Source: SCTD01 sp963781675
GTDB taxonomy: Bacteria; Actinomycetota; Actinomycetes; Mycobacteriales; SCTD01
Assembly (NCBI GenBank): GCA_963781675.1
Contig: CAWAGF010000001.1
Span: 620,001-684,000, forward strand
Reading direction: 5' to 3'
Length of the DNA: 64,000 nucleotides
A model generated the notes under the pieces. That model was given only the letters and a program-made list of their open reading frames with translations, did no database searches and was not told where the DNA came from. Of this stretch, positions 1 to 8,938 are shown piece by piece. A program made the position numbers and the translations under genes. Positions within the stretch are counted from its first letter, which is position 1. The number at the start of each line of letters is the position of its first letter.

Positions 1-1624
1 CGAGCCGCGTCCTCGTCGTCACGCTGTCGCCCACCTGCAGCTCGGACATCGTCCTGCGGAACGGGTGCACGCCGCTGTCCTGCCGCGCCGCCCCGCGGGT
101 GTACGTGCCGGTCACCGCGGCGAGCACCTCCGGCGAGCCCTGCACGGCCGTGCGCTGCATGTGGTGCAGCACCGCGCGCAGCCCGCCCAGCTCCTCGCCC
201 CCGCCCGCGCGGCCGGGGCCGCCGTGCACCAGGTGCGGCAGCGGCGAGCCGTGCCCGGTCGACTCCTTCGCCGTCGTCGGGTCGAGCACGAGGATGCGGC
301 CGTGGTGGGGCGCCGCACCCACGACGACGTCGCGCACGAAGCCGAGGTCGCTGCTGACGACCGAGGCGACGAGGCTGCCCTGGCCGCGGGCCAGCAGGTC
401 GACGACGTGCTCGGTGCTGTCGTAGGCCATCAGCGTGCTCACCGGGCCGAACGCCTCGACGTCGTGCGGCGCGCTGCTGTCCGCGTCGGCCTGCACGAGC
501 ACCGGCGACATGAAGGCGCCGGGGCCGTCCGGCGCGCGGTCCTGCGTCACCAGCCGGCCGCCCGAGGCCAGCCGCGCGACCGCGTCGCGCACGGCGTCGC
601 GCTGCTGCGTGGAGACGAGGGCCCCCATGCGCGTCGCCTCGTCGCGCGGGTCGCCGACGACGACCGCCTCGAGCCGCTCCCGCAGCGCCTCCGCGACAGC
701 GTCCACGTGCTGCCGGGGGACGAGGGCGCGACGGATGGCGGTGCACTTCTGCCCGGCCTTGCTGGTCATCTCGCGCACGACCTCGCGCACGAACAGGTCG
801 AGCTCCGGGGTGCCCGGGCCGGCGTCCGGGCCGAGGACGCAGGCGTTCAGCGAGTCCTGCTCGGCGTTGAAGCGCACGCTCGAGGCCACGACGGCAGGGT
901 GCGAGCGGAGCCGGCGCGCGGTCGCGGCGGAGCCGGTGAAGCTCAGCAGGTCCTGGCCGGTCAGCCCGTCGAGCAGCCCGTCGACGTCGCCGTTCAGCAG
1001 CTGCAGCGCGCCCTCCGGCAGCAGCCCCGACGCGACGACCTGGCGCACGCACGCCTCGGCGACGTACGCCGTCTGCGGCGCGGGCTTGACGATGCTCGGC
1101 ACCCCGGCGAGGAAGGCCGGCGCCAGCTTCTCGAGCATCCCCCAGACGGGGAAGTTGTAGGCGTTCACCTGCAGCACCGCGCCCTGCAGCGGCGTCAGCA
1201 CGTGCCGGCCGACGAAGCTGCCGGACCGGCCGAGCTGCTCCACCGGGCCGTCGACGAAGACGTTGCCGGCGGGCAGTTCGCGGCGCCCGCGGCTGGCGTA
1301 CGCGAGCAGCGTGCCGAAGCCGCCGTCGACGTCGACGAGCGAGTCCTTCAGCGTGGAGCCGGTGGCGTAGGACAGCTCGTACAGCTCCTCCTTGCGCTCC
1401 ATCAGGTGCAGTGCCAGGGCCTTGAGGATGCCGGCCCGCTCGTGGAACGACAGCGCCCGCAGGGCCGGCCCGCCGCTGCGCCGCGCGTGCTCCAGCGCGT
1501 CGGCCACGGGCACCGGCGCGGAGGACAGCCGCGCCACCTCCTCGCCGGTCACGGCGTGCAGCAGCGGCACGCCCTCGTCGTCCGGCGTCCGCCAGCGGCC
1601 TGCGACCCAGCTCTCCAGAAGCAC
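1..1624 (-). CDS. paaZ: PaaZ, bifunctional oxepin-CoA hydrolase / semialdehyde dehydrogenase (partial)
   Basis: Aerobic phenylacetate pathway: opens the oxepin-CoA ring and oxidises the resulting semialdehyde. The 541 residues present cover the aldehyde-dehydrogenase domain and the PaaZ-specific linker (HLVHGGPGRAGGGEELGG at about residues 465-482); the C-terminal MaoC-like hydratase domain lies beyond the left edge (the family is about 680 aa). The start is GTG at 1624, 12 nt after the stop of the TetR gene on the same strand, so the two are probably one operon. No clear Shine-Dalgarno sequence precedes it. The protein matches the E. coli PaaZ N-terminus (WxxG, GAPALRA-type region). Family assignment is firm. 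Confidence 0.93.
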   Translation of the reverse strand, partial: MLLESWVAGRWRTPDDEGVPLLHAVTGEEVARLSSAPVPVADALEHARRSGGPALRALSFHERAGILKALALHLMERKEELYELSYATGSTLKDSLVDVDGGFGTLLAYASRGRRELPAGNVFVDGPVEQLGRSGSFVGRHVLTPLQGAVLQVNAYNFPVWGMLEKLAPAFLAGVPSIVKPAPQTAYVAEACVRQVVASGLLPEGALQLLNGDVDGLLDGLTGQDLLSFTGSAATARRLRSHPAVVASSVRFNAEQDSLNACVLGPDAGPGTPELDLFVREVVREMTSKAGQKCTAIRRALVPRQHVDAVAEALRERLEAVVVGDPRDEATRMGALVSTQQRDAVRDAVARLASGGRLVTQDRAPDGPGAFMSPVLVQADADSSAPHDVEAFGPVSTLMAYDSTEHVVDLLARGQGSLVASVVSSDLGFVRDVVVGAAPHHGRILVLDPTTAKESTGHGSPLPHLVHGGPGRAGGGEELGGLRAVLHHMQRTAVQGSPEVLAAVTGTYTRGAARQDSGVHPFRRTMSELQVGDSVTTRTRL

Positions 1625-1636
1625 GCGCGCACTCTG

Positions 1637-2233
1637 TCAGACAGGCCGCGGGCGCAGGCCGCCGAACGCGAGCGCGACCACGGCGTCGGCGACGTCAGGG
1701 GCGGCCCCGGGGCGGTACCACTCGCTGATGCTGTTCACCATGCCGAACAGCAGGCGGGTGACCAGCCGCGGGTCGAGGTCACGGCGGACGTCGCCGGCGT
1801 CGAGGGCGTCCTGCACCAGGCCGGTCAGCCGCCGGTCGAACTCCCGGCGCCGCTGCAGCGCCCACCGCTCGGCGTCGGTGTTGCCGCGCACCCGGAGCAG
1901 CAGCGTGACGTACGGCAGCAGCTCGACGAGCACCTGCGCGCTGCGCCGGACGACGTGCTCGAGCCGGTCGACGGCCGGCCCGGTGCTGCTGCCCGGCTCG
2001 TCCAGCACCGCGAAGAGGGCATCCACCGCGCGCGCCACCGCGAGGCGGAGCAGCTCCTCCTTGCCCGACACGTGGTGGTAGACCGCGGACTTGGTCAGGC
2101 CGGTGGCGCGGGCCAGGTCCTCCATCGACGTCGCGTCGTACCCCCGCGCGATGAACTCGGCCACGACGACGTCGAGCAGCTCGTCGGGGGTGAAGCGGGG
2201 CGGGCGCCCGCGCCGCGCTTGACCGGTCGCCAT
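1637..2233 (-). CDS. TetR/AcrR family regulator, probable PaaR-type repressor
   Basis: A 198-aa one-component repressor. The N-terminal helix-turn-helix (about residues 15-65, with TSMEDLARATGLTKSAVYHH) is typical of TetR; the C-terminal half is the ligand-binding domain, likely for a phenylacetyl-CoA-type effector by context. The ATG at 2233 is preferred over an upstream in-frame start because a -10 box (TATCGT) lies 7 nt before it. The gene is divergent from paaABCDE and co-directional with paaZ, and a palindrome sits between the two promoters. Control of the paa genes is inferred from position, not shown. Confidence 0.88.
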   Translation of the reverse strand: MATGQARRGRPPRFTPDELLDVVVAEFIARGYDATSMEDLARATGLTKSAVYHHVSGKEELLRLAVARAVDALFAVLDEPGSSTGPAVDRLEHVVRRSAQVLVELLPYVTLLLRVRGNTDAERWALQRRREFDRRLTGLVQDALDAGDVRRDLDPRLVTRLLFGMVNSISEWYRPGAAPDVADAVVALAFGGLRPRPV

Positions 2234-2240
2234 GGGCTCG

Positions 2241-2262
2241 ACGATACTGAACGACCGTTCAG
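2241..2262. promoter_or_regulatory. tetR leaderless -10 box and probable TetR operator
   Basis: The minus-strand -10 box TATCGT is at 2246-2241, 7 nt from the tetR ATG. Directly adjoining, 2247-2262 is CTGAACGACCGTTCAG, a palindrome with 7-bp arms. It lies 18 bp before the paaA start, so a bound dimer could block both directions. Confidence 0.72.
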
Positions 2263-2279
2263 CAATCCAGGAGGCAGCC

Positions 2280-3194
2280 GTGGACTTCCAGGCCAGGATC
2301 GACGCGGACGACCGCATCGAGCCGCGCGACGAGATGCCGGACGGCTACCGCAAGACGCTGATCCGCCAGATCGCCCAGCACGCGCACTCCGAGATCATCG
2401 GCATGCAGCCCGAGGGCAACTGGATCACCCGCGCGCCCTCCCTGCGCCGCAAGGCGATCCTGGTCGCCAAGGTGCAGGACGAGGCCGGCCACGGCCTCTA
2501 CCTCTACGGAGCGGCCGAGACGCTGGGCGCGGACCGCGACGAGCTGCTCGACCTGCTGCACGCCGGCAGGCAGAAGTACTCCACGATCTTCAACTACCCG
2601 ACCGTCTCCTGGGCCGACGTCGCCGCGATCGGCTGGCTCGTCGACGGCGCCGCGATCATGAACCAGGTCCCGCTGACCCGCTGCTCCTACGGGCCGTACG
2701 CCCGCGCGATGATCCGCGTCTGCAAGGAGGAGTCCTTCCACCAGCGGCAGGGCTTCGAGGCCATGACGGTGCTCGCCAACGGCTCGCCGGCGCAGCGGAA
2801 GATGGCGCAGGACGCGCTGGACCGCTGGTGGTGGCCGTCGCTGATGATGTTCGGCCCGTCCGACGACAGCAGCCCCAACAGCGCGCAGTCGATGGCCTGG
2901 GGCATCAAGCGGTTCAGCAACGACGAGCTGCGCCAGCGCTTCGTCGACGCGACCGTGCCGCAGGCGGAGTACCTCGGGCTGACGGTGCCCGACCCGGACC
3001 TGCACCTGGACGAGGCGACCGGCCACTACCGCTTCGGCGAGATCGACTGGACCGAGTTCTTCGAGGTCATGAAGGGCAACGGGCCGTGCAACCGCCAGCG
3101 GCTGTCCCGGCGCGTGGCCGCGCACGAGGAGGGCGCGTGGGTGCGTGAGGCAGCGGCGGCGTACGCGGCGAAGCAGGCGCGGCGGGCCGCGTGA
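2280..3194 (+). CDS. paaA: 1,2-phenylacetyl-CoA epoxidase, catalytic subunit PaaA
   Basis: Di-iron ferritin-like oxygenase subunit that epoxidises the phenylacetyl-CoA ring (304 aa; E. coli PaaA is 309). Metal-ligand motifs of the four-helix bundle are visible: QDEAGHG (about residue 75) and CKEESFHQRQG (about 145-155). GTG at 2280 is chosen because AGGAGG lies 6 nt upstream; upstream in-frame codons overlap the operator. It is the first gene of paaABCDE, and its stop overlaps the paaB start by 4 nt (GTGA), suggesting translational coupling. Confidence 0.95.
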   Translation: MDFQARIDADDRIEPRDEMPDGYRKTLIRQIAQHAHSEIIGMQPEGNWITRAPSLRRKAILVAKVQDEAGHGLYLYGAAETLGADRDELLDLLHAGRQKYSTIFNYPTVSWADVAAIGWLVDGAAIMNQVPLTRCSYGPYARAMIRVCKEESFHQRQGFEAMTVLANGSPAQRKMAQDALDRWWWPSLMMFGPSDDSSPNSAQSMAWGIKRFSNDELRQRFVDATVPQAEYLGLTVPDPDLHLDEATGHYRFGEIDWTEFFEVMKGNGPCNRQRLSRRVAAHEEGAWVREAAAAYAAKQARRAA

Positions 3195-3547
3195 GCGAGC
3201 TGACCGCGGCCGGCGGGCACGGCGCGATCCCGCTGCACGGCGTGCCGTCCAGCGACGGCGGCAAGCCCGGCAGCCAGCCGCTGTGGGAGGTGTTCGTGCG
3301 CAGCAAGCGCGGCCTGTCGCACACGCACGCCGGCAGCCTGCACGCCCCGGACGCGCACATGGCGCTGCGCAACGCGCGCGACCTGTTCACGCGGCGGCAG
3401 GAGGGCGTGTCGATCTGGGTCGTGCGCGCCACCGACGTCGTCGCGAGCAGCCCGGACGAGAAGGACAGCTTCTTCGACCCGAGCGGCGACAAGCCCTACC
3501 GGCACCCGACCTTCTACGAGGTGCCCGACGAGGTCTCGCACCTGTGA
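3191..3547 (+). CDS. paaB: 1,2-phenylacetyl-CoA epoxidase subunit PaaB
   Basis: Small structural subunit (118 aa) that bridges PaaAC heterodimers in the epoxidase complex. Recognised by the core WEVFVRSKRGLSHTHAGSLHA and the ending DKPYRHPTFYEVPDEVSHL-like tail. It has an N-terminal extension of about 25 residues compared with the 95-aa E. coli protein. The GTG start overlaps the paaA stop by 4 nt and its stop overlaps the paaC start by 4 nt. Confidence 0.93.
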   Translation: MSELTAAGGHGAIPLHGVPSSDGGKPGSQPLWEVFVRSKRGLSHTHAGSLHAPDAHMALRNARDLFTRRQEGVSIWVVRATDVVASSPDEKDSFFDPSGDKPYRHPTFYEVPDEVSHL

Positions 3548-4299
3548 CGGATCCGGACGCCGCCGCCTACGCGCTGCGCCTCGGCGACGACGCGCTCGTG
3601 CTCGCGCAGCGCCTGTGCGAGTGGGCGGCGCGCTCGCCCCAGCTCGAGGAGGACGTCGCGCTGATGAACATCGCGCTCGACCTGCTCGGGCAGTCGCGGT
3701 CGCTGCTCACGCTGGCCGGTGAGCGCGAGGGCGCCGGCCGGGACGAGGACGACCTGGCGTTCCTGCGGGACGAGCCCGACTTCGTGAACGCCCAGCTGGT
3801 GGAGCTGGACAACGGCGACTTCGGCCGCACGATGGCGCGCCAGCTGCTCGTGTCGGCGCATGCCCTGCCGCTCTGGCAGGCGCTGTGCACGTCGGCCGAC
3901 CAGGGCCTGGCCGGCGTCGCGGGCAAGGCCGTCAAGGAGGTCGCCTACCACCTGGACCACGCCCGCTCGTGGGTCGTGCGCCTCGGTGACGGCACCGAGG
4001 AGTCGCACCGCCGCATGCAGGCCGGCCTCGACGAGGTGTGGCCCTACGCCTTCGAGCTCTTCGAGGTCGACGACCTCACCGAGCGCCTCGTCGCGCGCGG
4101 CGTCGCCGCGGATCCTGCTGCCCTGCAGCCGGTGTGGGAGCAGTCGGTCCGCGAGGTGCTGGCGGAGGCGACGCTGTCGGTGCCCGAGACCGACTGGCGC
4201 CCGACCGGCGGCCGGCGCGGCACGCACACCGAGGCGTTCGGCTACCTGCTGGCCGAGCTGCAGCACCTGCACCGCTCGCACCCGGGCGTCTCGTGGTGA
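3544..4299 (+). CDS. paaC: 1,2-phenylacetyl-CoA epoxidase subunit PaaC
   Basis: Non-catalytic ferritin-fold partner of PaaA (251 aa, normal length). Diagnostic segments include EEDVALMNIALDLLGQSR (about residues 35-52) and EVAYHLDHARSWVVRLGDGT (about 137-156). The GTG at 3544 overlaps the paaB stop in a GTGA junction, the same arrangement used throughout this operon. An upstream in-frame extension exists but is antisense-like and overlaps paaA/paaB. Confidence 0.93.
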   Translation: MTDPDAAAYALRLGDDALVLAQRLCEWAARSPQLEEDVALMNIALDLLGQSRSLLTLAGEREGAGRDEDDLAFLRDEPDFVNAQLVELDNGDFGRTMARQLLVSAHALPLWQALCTSADQGLAGVAGKAVKEVAYHLDHARSWVVRLGDGTEESHRRMQAGLDEVWPYAFELFEVDDLTERLVARGVAADPAALQPVWEQSVREVLAEATLSVPETDWRPTGGRRGTHTEAFGYLLAELQHLHRSHPGVSW

Positions 4300-4760
4300 C
4301 CGCCGCGCAGGCCCGCGAGGTGCTGGCGCAGGTGCACGACCCGGAGATCCCGGTCCTCACGATCGAGGACCTCGGCGTGCTGCGCGACGTCGCCGTGGAG
4401 GACGCCCGCGTCGTCGTCACCCTCACGCCGACGTACTCCGGCTGCCCGGCCATGGACGAGATCCGGGCCGACGTCGTCACGGCCCTGAACGCCGCGGGCG
4501 TCGACGACGTCGAGGTCCGCACGGTGCTCGCGCCGGCGTGGACGACGGACTGGATGAGCGAGGACGGTCGGCGCAAGCTGCGGGAGTACGGCATCGCGCC
4601 TCCCGGTCAGCTGCTGCTGCAGATCCGGCCGCGCGTCGAGTGCCCGCAGTGCGGGTCGAGCGACACCGAGGAGATGACGCGCTTCGCGTCCACCTCGTGC
4701 AAGTCCATGTGGCGCTGCCGGTCCTGCCGCGAGCCGTTCGACCACTTCAAGGCGCACTGA
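4296..4760 (+). CDS. paaD: Phenylacetate degradation protein PaaD (DUF59/MIP18 family)
   Basis: Accessory protein (154 aa) thought to act in Fe-S or di-iron maturation of the epoxidase. The N-terminal MIP18/DUF59 domain carries VHDPEIPVLTIEDLGVLRDV and TPTYSGCPAMDEI; the C-terminal zinc ribbon has two CxxC pairs (CPQC and CRSC). The GTG start at 4296 overlaps the paaC stop; an adjacent in-frame GTG at 4293 is an alternative. paaE follows with no gap. Confidence 0.92.
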   Translation: MTAAQAREVLAQVHDPEIPVLTIEDLGVLRDVAVEDARVVVTLTPTYSGCPAMDEIRADVVTALNAAGVDDVEVRTVLAPAWTTDWMSEDGRRKLREYGIAPPGQLLLQIRPRVECPQCGSSDTEEMTRFASTSCKSMWRCRSCREPFDHFKAH

Positions 4761-5828
4761 GTGAGCACGCCCGTCGGGTTCCACCGCCTGCGCGTCGCCG
4801 CGGTCGACCCGCTGACCTCCGACTCGGCCGCCCTCACGTTCGACGTCCCGCCGGAGCTCGCGGAGGAGTACCGCTTCCGCCCCGGGCAGCACCTCACGCT
4901 GCGCCGCGTCGTCGACGGCGTCGACCTCCGCCGCACGTACTCCGTCTGCAGCAGCGCCGCCGGGGGACCGCTCCGCGTCGCGGTGAAGCGGCTGGAGGGA
5001 GGGCTGTTCTCCACCTGGGTGCTGGACGGCCTGCGGCCGGGTGACGAGCTCGAGGTGCTGCCCCCGGCCGGCCGCTTCGGCCCGCCGGTCGACCCCTCGC
5101 GCGCGCGGTCGTACGGCCTCATCGCGGCCGGCAGCGGCATCACGCCGGTGCTGTCCATCGCGTGGTCGGTGCTCGACGTCGAGCCGGAGTCGACGGTGGT
5201 GCTGGTCTACGGCAACCGCACCAGCGGTGACGTCATGTTCCTCGAGGAGCTGGCCGACCTGAAGGACCGCTTCCCCTCGCGGCTGCAGGTCTTCCACGTG
5301 CTCTCGCGCGAGGAGCAGGAGTCCGAGCTGCTGTCCGGGCGCATCGACGGCCCGCGGCTGGAGCGCCTGCTGGCCACGGTCCTGCCGGTGGGGTCGGTCG
5401 ACGAGTGGTACCTCTGCGGGCCGTTCGGCATGGTGACCGACGCCCGCCAGGTGCTCACCGACGCGGGGGCGGGCGAGGTGCACGTCGAGCTGTTCCACGC
5501 CGACGCCCCGCCGCCGCGCGTGCGCACCGTCGCCGCCGGCGCGCCGGACACCTCCACGGTCACCGTCGTCCTGCACGGCCGGGCCACCACGCTGCCGGTC
5601 TCCAAGAGCGGCGGGCCGGTCCTCGACGCCGTGCTCGCGGTGCGCGCCGACGCGCCGTACGCCTGCAAGGGCGGCGTCTGCGGCACCTGCCGTGCGCGGT
5701 GCGTCAGCGGTGCGGTGGAGATGGACGTCAACTACGCGCTGGAGCCGGACGAGCTGGCGGCCGGTGTCGTGCTGACCTGCCAGTCGCACCCCACCACGGA
5801 CGAGGTCCGGCTCGAGTTCGTCTGCTGA
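4761..5828 (+). CDS. paaE: 1,2-phenylacetyl-CoA epoxidase reductase PaaE
   Basis: NADPH-dependent electron donor for PaaA (355 aa). Domain order: FAD-binding barrel (RPGQHLTLR, RTYSVCSS; about residues 35-60), NAD(P)-binding domain (GSGITPVLS, about 123; YLCGPFGM, about 216), then a C-terminal plant-type [2Fe-2S] domain with CKGGVCGTC and further Cys residues near 294-340. The GTG start directly follows the paaD stop. It is the last gene of the operon. Confidence 0.94.
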   Translation: MSTPVGFHRLRVAAVDPLTSDSAALTFDVPPELAEEYRFRPGQHLTLRRVVDGVDLRRTYSVCSSAAGGPLRVAVKRLEGGLFSTWVLDGLRPGDELEVLPPAGRFGPPVDPSRARSYGLIAAGSGITPVLSIAWSVLDVEPESTVVLVYGNRTSGDVMFLEELADLKDRFPSRLQVFHVLSREEQESELLSGRIDGPRLERLLATVLPVGSVDEWYLCGPFGMVTDARQVLTDAGAGEVHVELFHADAPPPRVRTVAAGAPDTSTVTVVLHGRATTLPVSKSGGPVLDAVLAVRADAPYACKGGVCGTCRARCVSGAVEMDVNYALEPDELAAGVVLTCQSHPTTDEVRLEFVC

Positions 5829-5932
5829 CCGCACGCGGTCTCCACGCTTCGACGGGCGGCCCGAGAGCCGTCGACGGGCAGTCGAGTTCTCCGCGTGGGG
5901 CGGCCGCCGCCCATGCGTGAGCTGGCTACCGA

Positions 5933-7325
5933 CTACGGCCGCAGCTGAGGCGCCGTCGTCGAGCGGCGGGAGCGGCTTGTCGATCGGTGGCGGGACCGTC
6001 CGCTTGGGCAGCCGGTAGTAGACGCCCTTCGTCGGGCTGACCCACCGGGTGATGCCGTCGGGTTCGAGCCGGCTGTCCCAGCCGTGGTGCTTGGCGCGGT
6101 GCCAGCGGCGGCTGAGGTTCTGCAGGTTCTCGGCGCTGGTCTGGCCGAGGGGGTACGGGAGGCGGTGGTCGCGGTCGGAGCGTCGGGCGGAGGTGGCGTC
6201 GCCAGGGAAGGTGCTGGTGATGTCGCGCAGGTCGACCAGGCGGCCGAGGGCCTCGGACGGGACGTAGCCGTCGGTGCGCAGGTCGTGGAGGGTGCCGGTG
6301 CTGGTGGCCATGCGGACGAGCGTGTCGCGGAGCGCCTGGGCGGTAGTGGTCGTGCTGCCGGCGCTGTCCTCGTCGCCGGGAGGCGCGGCGGCTTGCCATG
6401 TCTTGCGTCGGACCGGCTGCTCGACGGCGAGGACCTCACCGGTCCTGCTGTCGACGCACGCCTTCACCAGGTCCGCTTGCGGGAGGAGCGCGCGTGCCTG
6501 GTCGGCGCCGATGGGGCCGTAACCGGTGAGCACCGCCGGGTGGTCGCTCAGGCCCAGAGCCACCGCGACGGGCATCCGCACGTCGACGCTCCACACGCCG
6601 GAGCGGGCCAGGGCGTGCAGGTCCACGGCCTTCTCGACCGGGCACTCCAGCACGGCCTGCACCCCGACCCGATCGCAGCCGAGGGCGTGCAGGAGCGCGG
6701 CGACGTCCTTCTGCCCGGCCGTCAGGTCCGGGTCCTCGAAGGTCATCGCCTCCGTCCGGCCGCGTATGCAGGCGAGGGCGGTGGCCATCTGGGTGGCGGT
6801 GCAGTCCACGACGAGCTGCGCCATCCCGTCCACCCCAGGCCGGCCGCGCACCCCGGCGCTCTTGCGCGCAGCCTCGTGGCGCTTGCGCGCGGCTTCGGCG
6901 TCGACGCGGATGGCCTCGCGCTTCACCGCCGCGCGCAGCTCGCTGGGCGTCGGAGCGGCGTCGGCGTCGAAGCCGAGGACCTGGTCCAGCACGAGCGCGG
7001 CGTGCGGCGGCGCGAGGTGCTCGACCTCCGCCAGCACCGCCAGTGCGTGCGCCACTCCGAGCTGCCCGTGCTCCAGCGCGTCGACCAACCGCGGCTGGCT
7101 GAACAAGCGGAGGGCCGTCGTCACCCGGCCCATCGCGGTGTGCGGCGAGACGTGCAGCACGCAGGCGACCTCGCCGGCGACGAACTCCCGCTGCTCCGGC
7201 TCAGCGGTCTCGACCATCCGCACGATCGCGCGGCACTCCTGCACGAACCCGGCCGCCTGCGCCCGCGCACCGGCCCGCAACGCGCCGGTCAGCGCCGGTG
7301 TCGCGGGGAACAGCAGGTCCTTCAC
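5933..7325 (-). CDS. DUF222 protein with degenerate HNH-like C-terminus
   Basis: The recognisable part is about 463 aa: an N-terminal DUF222 helical domain and a C-terminal HNH-like segment with SDRDHRLPYP and RRWHRAKHHGW. The zinc-binding Cys usual in this family are replaced (FPGDATSARRS; NLQNLSRRW). GTG at 7325 has a TAGGTT -10 box 7 nt upstream, so the mRNA is probably leaderless. No in-frame stop occurs at the expected end: the frame stays open to 4242, antisense to paaE and paaD. The other two frames stop at 5933 and 5926, so a 1-nt indel near the 3' end, or loss of the stop, is likely; the end given here is that inferred stop. Confidence 0.7.
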
Positions 7326-7332
7326 AACGACG

Positions 7333-7338
7333 AACCTA
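7333..7338 (-). promoter_or_regulatory. -10 box for the DUF222 gene (leaderless)
   Basis: TAGGTT on the minus strand, 7 nt before the GTG at 7325. Confidence 0.55.
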
Positions 7339-7664
7339 GGCGTGACCTCCGACAGTTCTGACCGCCAGAAGTGCCTGTGGACAGGCGGATCCGGCGTCGT
7401 CAGCGGCGGAGCCGATCGTCGCGCGCTGGCAAGGGAGTGGGCAGGGGGCGGTGGTCCATAAGGAGGGTCGCGGGCTCAGGTGCGCCGCGATTCCAGGCGT
7501 GCAGGCGTCGGCCCGCTCGAGTTGTCGAAAGAGCCGTGACGGCGTCGAGCGCTGTGCGGTCCGCCCGCAGAGACCGCCTGTTCAGGCGCCTGGCGCGTCG
7601 AGGCGTGGCGCCGGCGGGCTGCTCTGCAGGCAGGCCGGCGGGACGGCGCGCTCAGCAGCCTCCC
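7339..7664. other. Intergenic region without a recognisable gene
   Basis: About 325 bp between the divergent promoter of the DUF222 gene and the stop of the GH1 gene. An AAGGAGG occurs near 7459 but leads only to a reading frame of about 20 codons. No convincing terminator, tRNA or repeat was seen. Confidence 0.5.
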
Positions 7665-8855
7665 TCAGCCCTCCTCCAGCGCCGCCAGCGACCCGCTGCG
7701 CGCCACGTCCCCGTACAGCTCGGCGCTCCGACGCACCACCCGCCTGAGCCCGTCCGCCCGGTCGATGCCGACCAGCCCGAACGTCGGCGCGTAGCCGTGC
7801 GCCCACTCGAAGTTGTCGAACGCCGACCAGTGCAGGTAGCCGCGCACGTCCACGCCCTCGGCCAGCACCTGAGCGAGGACGGCCAGGTGCGACCGGAGGA
7901 ACCTGACCCGCTGCGCGTCGTCGGCGGTGGCGATGCCGTTCTCCGTGACGACGACGGGCAGCCCGGCGGAAGCGGCGACCCGCAGGGAGGCGCCGAAGCC
8001 GGCGGGGAACACCTCCCAGCCCATCTGCGTGGTCTCGGCACCGGCGGGAGGTGGCGCCTGGAGGTCCGGCCGGGAGGAGTCGACGCGGAGGCGCGTGTAG
8101 TACTGCAGGCCGACGAAGTCGCCCACGTCGCCGCCGGCGCGCAGGTCGTCGAGGTGGCTGTCGACCATCAGCCAGCGCAGCAGGTCGGCGACCTCGGTGT
8201 CGGCGGGGGTGAGCGGCTCGACGACAGGCATCTGCAGGCAGACGCCGACGCGGGCAGCGCAGGAGCGCACCTCGGCGACCGCGGCGCGGTGCGCCTGCAT
8301 GAGGACGGCGTTCACGGTGACGGCCGCCGCATGGTCGACGACGCCCGGAGGGAAGACGCCGACGGCGTAGCCCATCAGGGCGACGATCTGCGGCTCGTTG
8401 ACCGTGCACACCCAGGGCATCCGCGTGCCGAGCCGCGCGACCACGACGGCGACGTACCGCGCGAACAGCTCGACGGCGTCGTCGGCCAGCCAGCCGCCGC
8501 GCTCGGCGAACCAGGCCGGCAGCGTGAAGTGGTGCAGCGTCACGAAGGCGGTCAGGCCGTGCCGGGCGAGGCTGTCCAGGACGCCGGCGTAGTGGTCGAG
8601 CGCCTCGTCGGAGAAGACGCCGGGCGAGGGCTCGATGCGCGACCACTCGAGCGAGATCCGGTGCGCGTTCTGCCCGAGCGAGGCGAGCAGCGCGACGTCC
8701 TCGTCGTACCGGTTCCACTGGTCGATGCCGGGGCCGGACGGCTCGAGGCCGCGCGCCTGCTCCCACGCCCACCAGTCGTTGCCGGTGCAGCCGCCCTCGA
8801 CCTGGTGCGCTGCCGTCGCGCTGCCCCACAGGAACCCGACCGGGAAGTCCGCCAC
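7665..8855 (-). CDS. Glycoside hydrolase family 1 (beta-glucosidase-type)
   Basis: Retaining beta-glycosidase (396 aa; slightly short for GH1, usually 430-470). The N-terminus FPVGFLWGSATAAHQVEGG forms the substrate-binding start of the TIM barrel; TVNEP (about residue 165) holds the acid/base Glu and VVTENG (about 313) the nucleophile Glu. The aglycone is unknown. GTG at 8855 is preferred because TACGTT lies 6 nt upstream (leaderless) and the family begins here; an in-frame ATG at 8882 would add nine residues. Divergent from the dehydrogenase gene. Confidence 0.88.
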   Translation of the reverse strand: MADFPVGFLWGSATAAHQVEGGCTGNDWWAWEQARGLEPSGPGIDQWNRYDEDVALLASLGQNAHRISLEWSRIEPSPGVFSDEALDHYAGVLDSLARHGLTAFVTLHHFTLPAWFAERGGWLADDAVELFARYVAVVVARLGTRMPWVCTVNEPQIVALMGYAVGVFPPGVVDHAAAVTVNAVLMQAHRAAVAEVRSCAARVGVCLQMPVVEPLTPADTEVADLLRWLMVDSHLDDLRAGGDVGDFVGLQYYTRLRVDSSRPDLQAPPPAGAETTQMGWEVFPAGFGASLRVAASAGLPVVVTENGIATADDAQRVRFLRSHLAVLAQVLAEGVDVRGYLHWSAFDNFEWAHGYAPTFGLVGIDRADGLRRVVRRSAELYGDVARSGSLAALEEG

Positions 8856-8861
8856 GCCCGC

Positions 8862-8867
8862 AACGTA
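8862..8867 (-). promoter_or_regulatory. -10 box for the GH1 gene (leaderless)
   Basis: TACGTT on the minus strand, 6 nt before the GTG at 8855. Confidence 0.5.
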
Positions 8868-8938
8868 GACCGGACGTGGCATCCTCAGCCCCGCTGCCCG
8901 GTCAACGGCGACCGCGCAGGATCAAGGGAGCTCCGCGC

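Noticed and set aside
65..3148. 1027-codon open frame on the plus strand
   Set aside because: Arginine-rich, low-complexity translation antisense to paaZ and tetR and overlapping paaA out of frame; a GC-bias artefact.
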